This document shows positions 56,601 to 64,000 of a stretch of 64,000 nucleotides of DNA, piece after piece. Where the stretch lies: assembly GCA_009767595.1 (NCBI GenBank), contig VSDK01017489.1, forward strand, positions 23,597 through 87,596, given 5' to 3'. Position 1 is the stretch's first letter, and each line of letters begins with the position of its first letter. The notes below the pieces were generated by a model. It saw only the letters and a program-made list of their open reading frames with translations. It ran no database searches and was not told the DNA's origin. The translations under genes were made by a program, and so were the position numbers. This DNA is from Symbiodinium kawagutii (lineage: Eukaryota > Sar > Dinophyceae > Suessiales > Symbiodiniaceae).

Positions 56601-57178
56601 GGAGGATCTACGGGAATATGGATGATCAATGATGATCAATGATGATCAAATTTTTTTGAAGATAGGGATGATCAATGATGATCAATGATGATCAATGACG
56701 AACAATCATGATCAATGATGATTTTTTCATTGAACAAATCCCGACTCAGAAGCATATCAACGGCCCAACAGTTGAGTGCAACAGCAACTATGATGGCAGG
56801 TTGTTGATAAGATTCTTATATGCAGCCATAAATCTAACACTTACGCCCTAAGATAGGACTAGCTGATCAGAACCCATACTAGTGAGGAAACCCCTGACTC
56901 AGCCATGAACAATGACTGCTACTAATGGTTTCCAGATTCAGCTGCTCAGTTGGGACACAAAGCTGCAGCATACAACAGCAAGCAACTGGTTGGTTGCTAC
57001 AAATCATGCCCTGGTTGATAGTCCTTCATATTGGGGATGAGTGTCACATGGCAAAGCAAGTCATGCCGAAATCAAATTGGAAAAGCAACAGAGATAGCTA
57101 AATATATTGATACAGTACCAGTTAGTTCATACAGATAAAAAATTGATAGATTAGTTAGATTTGATTAGATCAGATCAG

Positions 57179-57363
57179 ATCGAATTTCTTCGAACCGTCT
57201 GGACCTCCAAAATCTGTCCAAATCTGTACCCACCGAGGTCACCCCCCTGCCCGGACTGCGCTCCACCCCGACAGCCCAGCCCGGAGCGGCGTGGGGTGCG
57301 TCCGGCATCCGGATGGCTGAGCCAGGCCACCTGGTACCCAGAGACTTGGCGCAGCTGGTTGAG
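57179..57363 (+). CDS. Exon with canonical donor, Pro-rich
   Basis: Starts after GATCAG and ends GTTGAG/GTGAGTC. The frame contains LDLQNLSKSVPTEVTPLPG, then RMAEPGHLVPRDLAQLVE. The length of 185 nt leaves phase 0 at the donor. It probably belongs with the Pro/Ala-rich frame at 57.9-59.2 kb; the intron between them holds a long CAA microsatellite. Confidence 0.5.
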
Positions 57364-57548
57364 GTGAGTCCGACGTTAAGGACAGCAGTCTAGAGTTTCT
57401 GTTGTTATTAATTTCTATCGTTTATTTATTTGTTTATTTATCTATTTATTTTTTTTAATTGTTATAGTTTATTATATATATTGCTATATATTTCTTATTG
57501 TTTACTTATTTATTGTTATATTTTGTTATCTTTCTTATTGTTTATCAA

Positions 57549-57604
57549 TTAACAACAACAACAGCAACAACAACAACAACAGCAACAACAACAACAACAA
57601 CAGC

Positions 57605-57651
<47 letters not shown>

Positions 57652-57653
57652 CC

Positions 57654-57687
<34 letters not shown>

Positions 57688-57690
57688 GCA
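57549..57690 (+). repeat. (CAA)n microsatellite
   Basis: Nearly pure CAA with CAG interruptions, about 140 bp, between two exon-like islands. The poly-Thr and antisense poly-Cys frames are spurious. Confidence 0.95.
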
Positions 57691-57888
57691 CCTATTTCGA
57701 CTCTAAGGAGTTGTTGATTAGGGATGCAGAAGATTTCAAAACCACGGAGTTCCCTCTGTACTGACGAGAAGGTGCTTGCAGAGGGGTTCCCCAAGCATGC
57801 GTGATGACACACTTTAGAAAGGGTGATGCCTCCAAACCTCTGAAAAAACGACAAGTTCCAATCAAAATATCAAGGAAATGGGTCCGCC

Positions 57889-59165
57889 ATGGGTCCACCA
57901 GTTGAGATGCGCAGGGTTCCGAAGCCTTGCGGAGCCCAGGAGTTGGAGTGCCACCCAAGTCCCAGGTGGCGATGGGTGCTGCGCAGACCTTCGTGGTTGC
58001 CGGATTTCAACACCTTCGCTTTCCGGGAGCCGTCGCGGCCCCCAAGTGACACAGCTCGATGTCGTGTCGTTGAGTGCTGCTGCGACGCTGATCCGATGGT
58101 TACCATTCATGGAGCAGAGTCGCCTGTGCCACCACGGTTGGAAAGCCCTTCCCCATCAACACTTCCGCCTCGACGTACATGGGGCTTCGAGCCAACTTCA
58201 CCGCCGCCCAAGGCGGCTGGTGCAAGTGGAGATCCAACACAACAGCCTGGCCCTGCGAAGGCAGCTGGGGCAAGAGGTGGAGAGCCATCTGGCCTGCCCA
58301 AGGCAGCTAGTGCAAGTGCAAGTGCAAACCCACCGCAGCAGCCAGCTGGTTTGCCAAAGGCATCCAGCGCAGGGGGAGGTCCACCAACAGAGCTGCCTGG
58401 CCTGCCCAAAGCAAGTAGTCCAAGTGCAGATCCACCAAAGCCAGCTGGTGGGCCGCCTGGTGTGCCAGAAGCACCGAGTGCAGGGGCAGGTCCACCAAAA
58501 CAAGCTGCTGCAGAGCCGTCTAGCCCGCCCAAAGCAACTAGTGCAAGCGGAGATCAACCACAGCCTGCCGCTGCAGAGCCGTCTAGCCCGCCCACAACAG
58601 CTGCAAGCGGAGAGCCGCTGCAGAGCCGTCTAGCCCGCCCAAAGCAACTAGTGCAAGCGGAGATCAACCACAGCCTGCCGCTGCAGAGCCGTCTAGCCCG
58701 CCCAAAGCAACTAGTGCAAGCGGAGATCAACCACAGCCTGCCGCTGCAGAGCCGTCTAGCCCGCCCAAAGCAACTAGTGCAAGCGGAGATCAACCACAGC
58801 CTGCCGCTGCAGAGCCGTCTAGCCCGCCCAAAGCAACTAGTGCAAGCGGAGATCAACCACAGCCTGCCGCTGCAGAGCCGTCTAGCCCGCCCAAAGCAAC
58901 TAGTGCAAGCGGAGATCAACCACAGCCTGCCGCTGCAGAGCCGTCTAGCCCGCCAACCACAGCTGCAAGTGGAGATCCGGGGCCGAACCCACTTGGCGGA
59001 GGGCCCCAAGATATCCAGATACGCGGTGACGACAGAGGGCGGCTGCCTCACGAAGAAAGCGATAGCGGACCAAAATTTCATTGGATTCAGAAGAGCACTG
59101 AAAACCGCCACAGAGAGATTCGTCGGACTGCAGCCCAGATCACTAGGAAGCTTTGTTGCATTTGA
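57889..59165 (+). CDS. Pro/Ala/Ser-rich repeat protein with an apparent frame break
   Basis: A long GC-rich frame is rich in PPKA.SASG-type units: GLPKAASASASANPPQQPAG, GLPKASSAGGGPPTELPG, then PAAAEPSSPPKATSASGDQPQ repeats of 21 residues. Near 58609 a unit lacks 13 bases, which shifts the remaining repeats into another frame (LQSRLARPKQLVQAE). The original frame resumes the repeat consensus and then runs on as PNPLGGGPQDIQIRGDDRG, HEESDSGPKFHW and RREIRRT-like basic residues to TGA at 59163-59165. The shifted frame ends at 59202. The break may be an assembly error, an intron or a true mutation. The start at 57889 is uncertain (exon boundary more likely than a true start). Confidence 0.5.
58500..58970 (+). 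repeat. 63-bp coding minisatellite, about seven units
   Basis: The unit CCGTCTAGCCCGCCCAAAGC ... GATCAACCACAGCCTG is repeated almost identically. Five central units at about 58618-58932 look identical by eye, so they are very recent or actively homogenised. One unit near 58590-58620 is short by 13 bases. Confidence 0.9.
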
Positions 59166-59715
59166 GACTGAATGCCTAGGTGCTGCTTCATGCTACTTTT
59201 GAAGCAAAGTTGGCGTGTAGTTCATGAATCAGCCACCAACCTGTATACAGAAGGGATCAGATTGATTCTAAAATATTCTAAATGGTATACAGTAGCAGCG
59301 GCTATCATTGCTGAGGCAAGTCTCCCAGGCTGGCGCTTACAAGTTCGATGAAGAACTGGTGTCCTTGACTCATGTCAAGCTCCTCGGCGCGAGCATATCA
59401 TTCATGGCAATGGAAGTCCAAGCCAATGATAATGGAATCATAAAATCCTATCCACAATGGGCGCCCATAAAATGGATCCACACATGATTTTTTAGCATGT
59501 AAGACGCCGACTGCTGCCAAGGATTTTTTTCATTTTTTCCCAGCGGGTTGGCCTTTTCACACAATCCATGCCGCACTGAAACAGAAGCCATTGGGGCTTC
59601 CAGCCAACCCAATCATGTCTGGATGGAGCCACTTTTTTGGGCCTGCCTACAAGTTGTTCGCACACCGTTGGTTTGAACATTTTGTTTTTCTTCTTGAGAT
59701 GCTCACAGTCAAGAT

Positions 59716-59812
59716 GGCTATGGGTGAAAACCCTGTACCACTTGCGTCGCATCATCAACCATTGGCTTCCCTATTAACGTTCTTAGTTATTAATTATCCC
59801 TCATAAAATTGA
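59716..59812 (+). mobile_element. M2 element, right end eroded into TA repeats
   Basis: GGCTATGGGTGAAAACCC, then CATCATCAACCATTGGCTTCC; after CATAAAATTGATGG the sequence becomes a TA microsatellite. Confidence 0.65.
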
Positions 59813-60089
59813 TGGATATATATATATATATATATATTGAAAATAGTCTATAATGCTTATCATATTTTTTGGGCTGCACATTGATTTGAGCTAAAATACT
59901 GGTGCGAACTCTGTGGCCAGGGCTGGTGCGAGATAGGTGGCCAGGGTTGTTATGTAGAATTTGGAGTTAAGAGACGTTGTGTTGTAGGATGATCACCAGT
60001 GGCATCATTGAACCAACCCCAAGTGAAACCCTGGCCATCACCGTCCTATTTCCTATGTTAAGCATTGTAAAGGTACGTTTTGGGGACTG

Positions 60090-60224
60090 ACCCGGCTCCG
60101 ATCCGCTTCCGATCCGCTTCCGATCCACTTCCGATCCACTTCCGATCCGGTTCCGATCCGGTTCCGATCCGGTTCCGATCCGGTTCCGATCCAGTTCCGA
60201 TCCGGTTCCGATCTGGTTGCGAGG
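60090..60224 (+). repeat. 11-bp tandem repeat TTCCGATCCGG
   Basis: Twelve or so units of CCGATCCGCTT/CCGATCCGGTT. It keeps open frames on both strands because 11 is not a multiple of 3; not taken as coding. Confidence 0.9.
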
Positions 60225-60341
60225 TAGGTTGGATCCAGCCACCTTGTCAGCCACGCTACCCCACCCCCCCTCCTGCCAGGCCAACCACCCCCTATGATAA
60301 GCATAATAGGTTCCTAGCAATATATATATATATATATATTC

Positions 60342-60402
60342 ATTGTATGTTATTATCCCTGATAAAATGTTATTTTTACATTGACCCATGGCCCATAGCC
60401 AT
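60342..60402 (+). mobile_element. M2 right half after a TA tract
   Basis: TGTTATTATCCCTGATAAAA to TTGACCCATGGCCCATAGCC; the left half appears replaced by the TA microsatellite at 60320-60340. Confidence 0.6.
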
Positions 60403-60417
60403 ATGGCAATTTCATCG

Positions 60418-60521
60418 GGGCGGTGAACCCGCGGTAAAAATGGTCATCCGGCTGTGGCATGAGGTCGGCTTGCGGCTGGCAGTCTTTCATCCGAAAAAAC
60501 AGTGGCCCCTTGATGGGTGAA
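60418..60521 (+). CDS. Possible terminal exon, unknown
   Basis: Directly after a partial M2 element. The frame reads KMVIRLWHEVGLRLAVFHPK then KQWPLDG and a stop. It is coding-like, with aromatic and hydrophobic alternation, but short, and the acceptor is not clear. Confidence 0.35.
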
Positions 60522-60705
60522 CAAAATCCATTCCCAACCCTGCCAGTTACGTATAGATTAGGCAACCAGGGAACCCCAAGTAGGATGATTAGGGACGGTT
60601 ACCTATCACAAATTCGATTGGAAGGGTAGGGATTGGTATGGCCATCCACCATGGGTATAAGCAACGACTGGTGCCCAGCCATTGCTACGACCACTGGGCC
60701 CTCAG

Positions 60706-60916
60706 GTCGATGGTGGATAGCACCCGCATTGTGTTTGACGCGGTCTCCGCACCTGAAAGTTCGGCAGATGGCGCACCTGTCACGTGGCATTTCGGAGAAA
60801 TGAATCGACTTCTGGACGCTGGGCGCCTGGAGGAGCTGGAGTGCCGGTGCCAGGAGCTGCCAGGAAAGGTCGAAGCAACCACTTCGATTTTCATGTGTGC
60901 CCTGTGTACTGGTTAA
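60706..60916 (+). CDS. Exon, probably C-terminal, unknown product
   Basis: After GGCCCTCAG the frame reads SMVDSTRIVFDAVSAPESS, then APVTWHFGEMNRLLDAGR, LEELECRCQELPGK and on to TAA. It is strongly protein-like, with a probable amphipathic helix (MNRLLDAGRLEELECRCQEL). It may end earlier at a donor such as AAG/GTCGAA. An antisense frame exists but is Ser/Arg-rich and less convincing. Confidence 0.5.
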
Positions 60917-61250
60917 TGACAGCCACTGGTTGAACCCTTGATGGTTGGTGATTCAACATGATACATGGGGGGGTTTTGAGTATGGAGCTACCATCAACTT
61001 ATAGCCTGAGCAGTACTCCAGGTTTGCTCATGGTTATCCCAGTTGTAACCAGGTAAGCTGCACGGGATGTACCAGATGAAGGTTGGGGGCTCGGGAGGCT
61101 TGGCGGAGGCTTGGGGTTGAATGTTTCCCTTCTTTGGTGGCCTAGCATGACTGCAACGCTCCTCATGTTCGTTCTTTTTGATCGCGATTCACTGGTATCA
61201 GCCATTCCTAACCAAGTTGAATGATGTTTAATCATCATCAAACAGAATTG

Positions 61251-61363
61251 GTGGTTTCTCAAAATAGGAGACCCCTAAAAATGGTTGGTTTATTATTATT
61301 ATTACTATTAATAGTGGTTAATATTGGATGATTAGGGGGGTCCCCTAATTTGAGAAACACCCA
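61251..61363 (+). mobile_element. M1 foldback element with target duplication
   Basis: GGTGGTTTCTCAAAATAGG to CCTAATTTGAGAAACACCC, flanked by AATT on both sides. A short TTA microsatellite has grown in the loop. Confidence 0.8.
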
Positions 61364-61432
61364 ATTGACAATTCTGAGATTCTGAACCAGTACTTTCCCA
61401 CTCTTAGCCCATCACCCCCCATCCGGGACCAG

Positions 61433-61580
61433 TCGCGCGCTCAGGAAACTGCTGGACGGTTGTCAAAGCAAGGCCAGTGATACGGCGGTCTGCCACCGGG
61501 GATGTCGGGAAGATCCACCACCGCTGATTTTTCGAACGCCTCAGATGGGACGTGGTGACAGCTTTATGCGCTCGGTTTAA
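61433..61580 (+). CDS. Possible C-terminal exon, unknown
   Basis: After GGGACCAG one frame reads RALRKLLDGCQSKASDTAV, then CHRGCREDPPPLIFR and TPQMGRGDSFMRSV, then TAA. Coding-like and hydrophilic. An M1 element lies immediately upstream (61251-61363). Confidence 0.4.
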
Positions 61581-61752
61581 GGCAGCTGTATATCCTGCTC
61601 ATAGTGAGGTTAGTCAATCCGCTGTCCTCCAATAAATCTGCCATGGTGAGGATGTATGAATCAATCACACCCAAAATCAACATGTGCTGGGGAATATGCC
61701 ACAGCGGGTCTTTCACCATAGCTCTGCCGGCACGACATGGACGCTGCAGTAG

Positions 61753-61829
61753 GTTACCATGTCATTGCGGTGAATGCGGCTTCAGCCTATCATTGCGGAG
61801 GCCGGCCGCCTGTGTTGGGAGCGTTGAAG
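61753..61829 (+). CDS. Exon 1 of a phase-matched pair, unknown
   Basis: Reads YHVIAVNAASAYHCGG, then RPPVLGALK, ending AAG/GTGTCA in phase 0. It connects in frame to the exon at 61974. The acceptor is TGCAGTAG. The strand-turn-helix look (HVIAVNAAS) suggests a globular fold, but no family is identified. Confidence 0.45.
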
Positions 61830-61869
61830 GTGTCAGTGATGAATCGTGATTTCCTAAGATGGGGGTACC

Positions 61870-61920
61870 CAATGCTACCATATGCTACCAGATGCTACCA
61901 GATGCTACCATATGCTACCC
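61870..61920 (+). repeat. 10-bp tandem repeat ATGCTACCAT
   Basis: Five units in the intron between the exons at 61753 and 61974. Confidence 0.9.
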
Positions 61921-61973
61921 CAAATTCGCTTTTTTCTCTATATATGATAATCTTTTGCCCTTTAAACACATAG

Positions 61974-62025
61974 GTGGATTTCGGGGCGAATGTTGTGGCA
62001 GCTGAGATGTGCGAGGCGACTGAAG
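61974..62025 (+). CDS. Exon 2 of a phase-matched pair, unknown
   Basis: 52 nt after the acceptor AACACATAG, reading VDFGANVVAAEMCEATE in phase 0 with the donor GAAG/GTCATG. It continues the exon at 61753 without a frame change. The intron between them carries a 10-bp ATGCTACCAT-type tandem repeat. Confidence 0.45.
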
Positions 62026-62214
62026 GTCATGTACGGTTCATAGCGGTAAACCAAAACCCGAATGATCGTGGTCAAGAATGGTTAAGAATAGTGGTTAATA
62101 ATGGGTGATAGTAACAAATAATAACAATAATGGTCAATCATGGTCAATCATCTACAACTTTTCTAAAATGTTATAGTGGTTAATAGTGGTTAAGAGGGCA
62201 ACACTACGAACAAT

Positions 62215-62330
62215 AATGGTGAAACAGCTACTGGTTGGTGGTTTCACACATTTTTTGTTTTCCCAAATCTATCCCTAAATGGTAGGTTGGTTGAGTGATA
62301 TTTTTACATATTTTTCATAGGGGAATCATG
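62215..62330 (+). mobile_element. M4 element, 3' end eroded
   Basis: AATGGTGAAACAGCTACTGG, TTGGTGGTTTCACACATTTT, GTAGGTTGGTTGAGTGATA and TTTTTCATAGGGG. Confidence 0.65.
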
Positions 62331-62447
62331 GTTAAGATTTTCAGTTTCTGACCAGCAGGTTCACCGTTGGAGAAACTCACAATCTTTAAACGTAATTATT
62401 GCTATGAGTAATTCCCAACCATTCTGAATCATGTTTAATGTCTACAC

Positions 62448-62535
62448 AGGATTAATAAACCCCAGGTTGATGAATTGGGAGGATTACCATTTTAATGGGA
62501 TATCAAAGCTTTTGGGGGATACCCCTTAGTGGTCG
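62448..62535 (+). mobile_element. M3 element, truncated at the right
   Basis: ACAGGATTAATAAACCCC, GGATTACCATTTTAATGG and TTTTGGGGGATACCCC match M3. A second TGGGATACCCCCAAACC follows at 62585. Confidence 0.65.
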
Positions 62536-62734
62536 GGATTAAGAATGGTTGGGAATTACTTCAACCGGTGATTGAACTAGTAATGGGATACCCCCAAACC
62601 ATTTTCAAAGCTTAAGAATGGCTGGGAATTTCTGGTGAAGTGCTGAACATCTGGTTGAACATCCATGGACGCTAGCTGGTCAAAGAGCTGCATGGCATCA
62701 CTAGACGGGCCTTGGTGTGACTATAGCTTTCATG

Positions 62735-62890
62735 ACCATCATGACCATCATGATCAGCATGACCATCACCATAAGCATAATGACCATCATGATCACCATC
62801 ACCATAACCATCATGACCATCACCATAACCATCATGAGCATCATGATCATCATGATCAGCATGATCATCATGCTCACCACCACCGTCGCC
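62735..62890 (+). repeat. CATGACCATCA repeats
   Basis: CATGACCATCATGA, CATCACCATAA and similar units; the His/Asp-rich frames are excluded as genes. Confidence 0.9.
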
Positions 62891-62961
62891 ATGATGATCA
62901 TCATTGGCTACGTAGATTGCATAAAAACTGTCCGCCTGTCTCATCCGATTCCCCATCTCAG

Positions 62962-63114
62962 CGGCTGTCAGGTGGCTTCGAAACAGGAGGCCGGCACGCG
63001 TTGGAAGAGTCCATCTGCATGCGTGCCTGGATCATTTTTGCGGATGGGCAAGATGGTCAATGGGCGAAATGTTCATGGTCAATGGTCACCCGCAAGTTGA
63101 GACCAGTGTTCTGA
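62962..63114 (+). CDS. Exon candidate, unknown
   Basis: After CCCATCTCAG the frame reads RLSGGFETGGRHALEES, then ICMRAWIIFADGQDGQW. The open frame ends at TGA (63112-63114), but a donor at GATG/GTCAATG would end it near 63057. The His-rich sequence upstream in the same frame is a microsatellite translation and is excluded. Confidence 0.4.
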   Translation, partial: RLSGGFETGGRHALEESICMRAWIIFADGQDGQWAKCSWSMVTRKLRPVF

Positions 63115-63606
63115 GTTGGTTATTGAATGTTTATAGCCATTTTATAGAAATGGTTTTATTGAATGTTGATAACTTAACATTTTGAAACCATTTCTGGAAA
63201 CAATGAACCAAGTTACGAACCATTAGGAACCATTACAAAGCATTTCTATAGTTGGTCACCAGCATTAATATCCATGAGTGCAGATTAAATGTTCCTGACC
63301 ATTTTTAGTCGCTGACCATTAAACAACCATTGGTTACCAGCCATTAAAAACATTGGAGTTGGTCACTCAACATTGACAAAGCTGAGACCACTGGTCGAGA
63401 ATTGGTCCATTCGGTGAGTTGTTGATTCCCCAGCTACAGTACTGTGACTCCTGTTTCCATAGGACCACCGTTGCGTTGCCTGTTGGATGTGGAGGGAGCA
63501 CCTTTGCATCCTAGTGCAAAATCCCCATGAACTGGATTTGTTTGAAATCCATCTGTTTTCCATCGTCTATGGCAAGTCTTACTTTCCTGTTTTGAATTCA
63601 TATATT

Positions 63607-63656
63607 GGCCCTGGGTCAAAAACCTGCACCCCTGGCGTACCATCATTCACGATTGT

Positions 63657-63700
<44 letters not shown>

Positions 63701-63749
63701 CTATCCCCGACTATCCCCCCTGACTGTTGGCTAATATTGGTCCATGGCC
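63607..63749 (+). mobile_element. M2 element carrying a GTT microsatellite
   Basis: GGCCCTGGGTCAAAAACC to AATATTGGTCCATGGCC. The internal TTGTTTTCCC region has become a run of about 14 GTT units (63656-63699). Confidence 0.8.
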
Positions 63750-63872
63750 ATAAATGTGAGTTTTACTTCCATATCATGGGAGTTTTACTGGAAACATGGC
63801 CACAAATGACAGTTCACACAATTTCATCCGGGGAAAATGATGCACCCAAGTCATCAATGTCCTTACTATGTG

Positions 63873-63981
63873 GTGGTTTCTCAAGCCATAGGGAGCCCCA
63901 TAGTTATGGTTGGTGTACTACTATAAATGGTTGACAACTAGATGAAAACTGGGGGTCCCCTATGGCTTTTGAACCCACCAT
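63873..63981 (+). mobile_element. M1 foldback element
   Basis: TGGTGGTTTCTCAAGCCATAG to CTATGGCTTTTGAACCCACCA-type right end. Same subtype as 52097. Confidence 0.7.
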
Positions 63982-64000
63982 GTCATGGTATGACTGGTTA

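Noticed and set aside
57549..57854. Minus-strand poly-Cys frame, a possible metallothionein
   Set aside because: Reverse of the CAA microsatellite; no structured Cys spacing.
58554..59111. Minus-strand frame of 185 codons with RRLCSGRLWLISACTSCFG repeats
   Set aside because: Antisense shadow of the 63-bp repeat, whose + frame fits the non-repeat flanks better.
60080..60389. Arg/Ser/Asp-Pro repeat proteins on both strands
   Set aside because: An 11-bp minisatellite keeps all frames open by chance.
1..64000. tRNA, rRNA, CRISPR, bacterial promoters and viral genes
   Set aside because: Looked for by eye (T-loop GGTTCGAATCC-like motifs, spaced repeats, conserved viral motifs) and not seen. The spliced-leader core TTTTGGCTCAAG was also not found.

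Overview
The window looks like nuclear DNA of a dinoflagellate, probably of the Symbiodiniaceae type. This is inferred from sequence character alone. Short GC-rich, exon-like islands (about 35-190 nt) sit in long AT-rich introns full of foldback elements and microsatellites. Acceptors are very often AG followed by G, and several donors can only be explained as GC or GA. Telomere-like TTTAGGG repeats occur internally, and a single-exon RCC1-repeat gene sits among intron-rich loci. No tRNA, rRNA, CRISPR array, bacterial operon or virus was recognised. Every supportable coding segment reads on the + strand, as expected from the unidirectional gene blocks of dinoflagellates.

Layout. 0-6.7 kb: foldback elements, a GATA/GATG microsatellite and a few weak exon candidates. 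7.0-8.35 kb: intact intronless gene for a ubiquitin-like plus RCC1-repeat protein. 8.6-17 kb: foldback elements, weak exons and an internal telomeric tract at 14.66 kb. 17.9-33 kb: a run of plausible exons (17.9, 19.35, 20.5, 22.7, 24.2, 25.8, 26.3, 27.96, 29.03, 30.76, 30.88, 31.7, 32.8 kb) from one or more unidentified genes; a convincing terminal exon ends at 29142. 35-51.4 kb: a multi-exon Shewanella-like (Shelph/SLP) PPP-family phosphatase. All five catalytic signatures (GDLHGD, GDITDRG, GNHE, HAG, GHT) are found in order on separate exons, preceded by leader-like exons that suggest plastid or secretory targeting. 51.9-59.2 kb: exons of an unidentified Pro/Ala-rich gene, including a tandemly duplicated exon block and a 63-bp coding minisatellite with an internal frame break. 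60.4-63.1 kb: exons of at least one more unidentified gene.

Non-coding content is dominated by six families of short non-autonomous inverted-repeat elements, here named M1-M6 (names are mine). M1 is about 100 bp with ends like GGTGGTTTCTCAAAA. M2 is about 110 bp with ends GGC..TGGGTCAA and 4-bp target duplications. M3 is about 110-150 bp with CCCAGGATTAATAAAC. M4 has GGTTGGTGGTTT. M5 is two 85-bp copies with near-perfect ends. M6 has TTGTCCATAAATG. They nest in one another, host microsatellites and lie close to splice sites. Exon limits are read by eye from open frame, phase and splice dinucleotides, so they are hypotheses unless phases or motifs were checked, as for the phosphatase.
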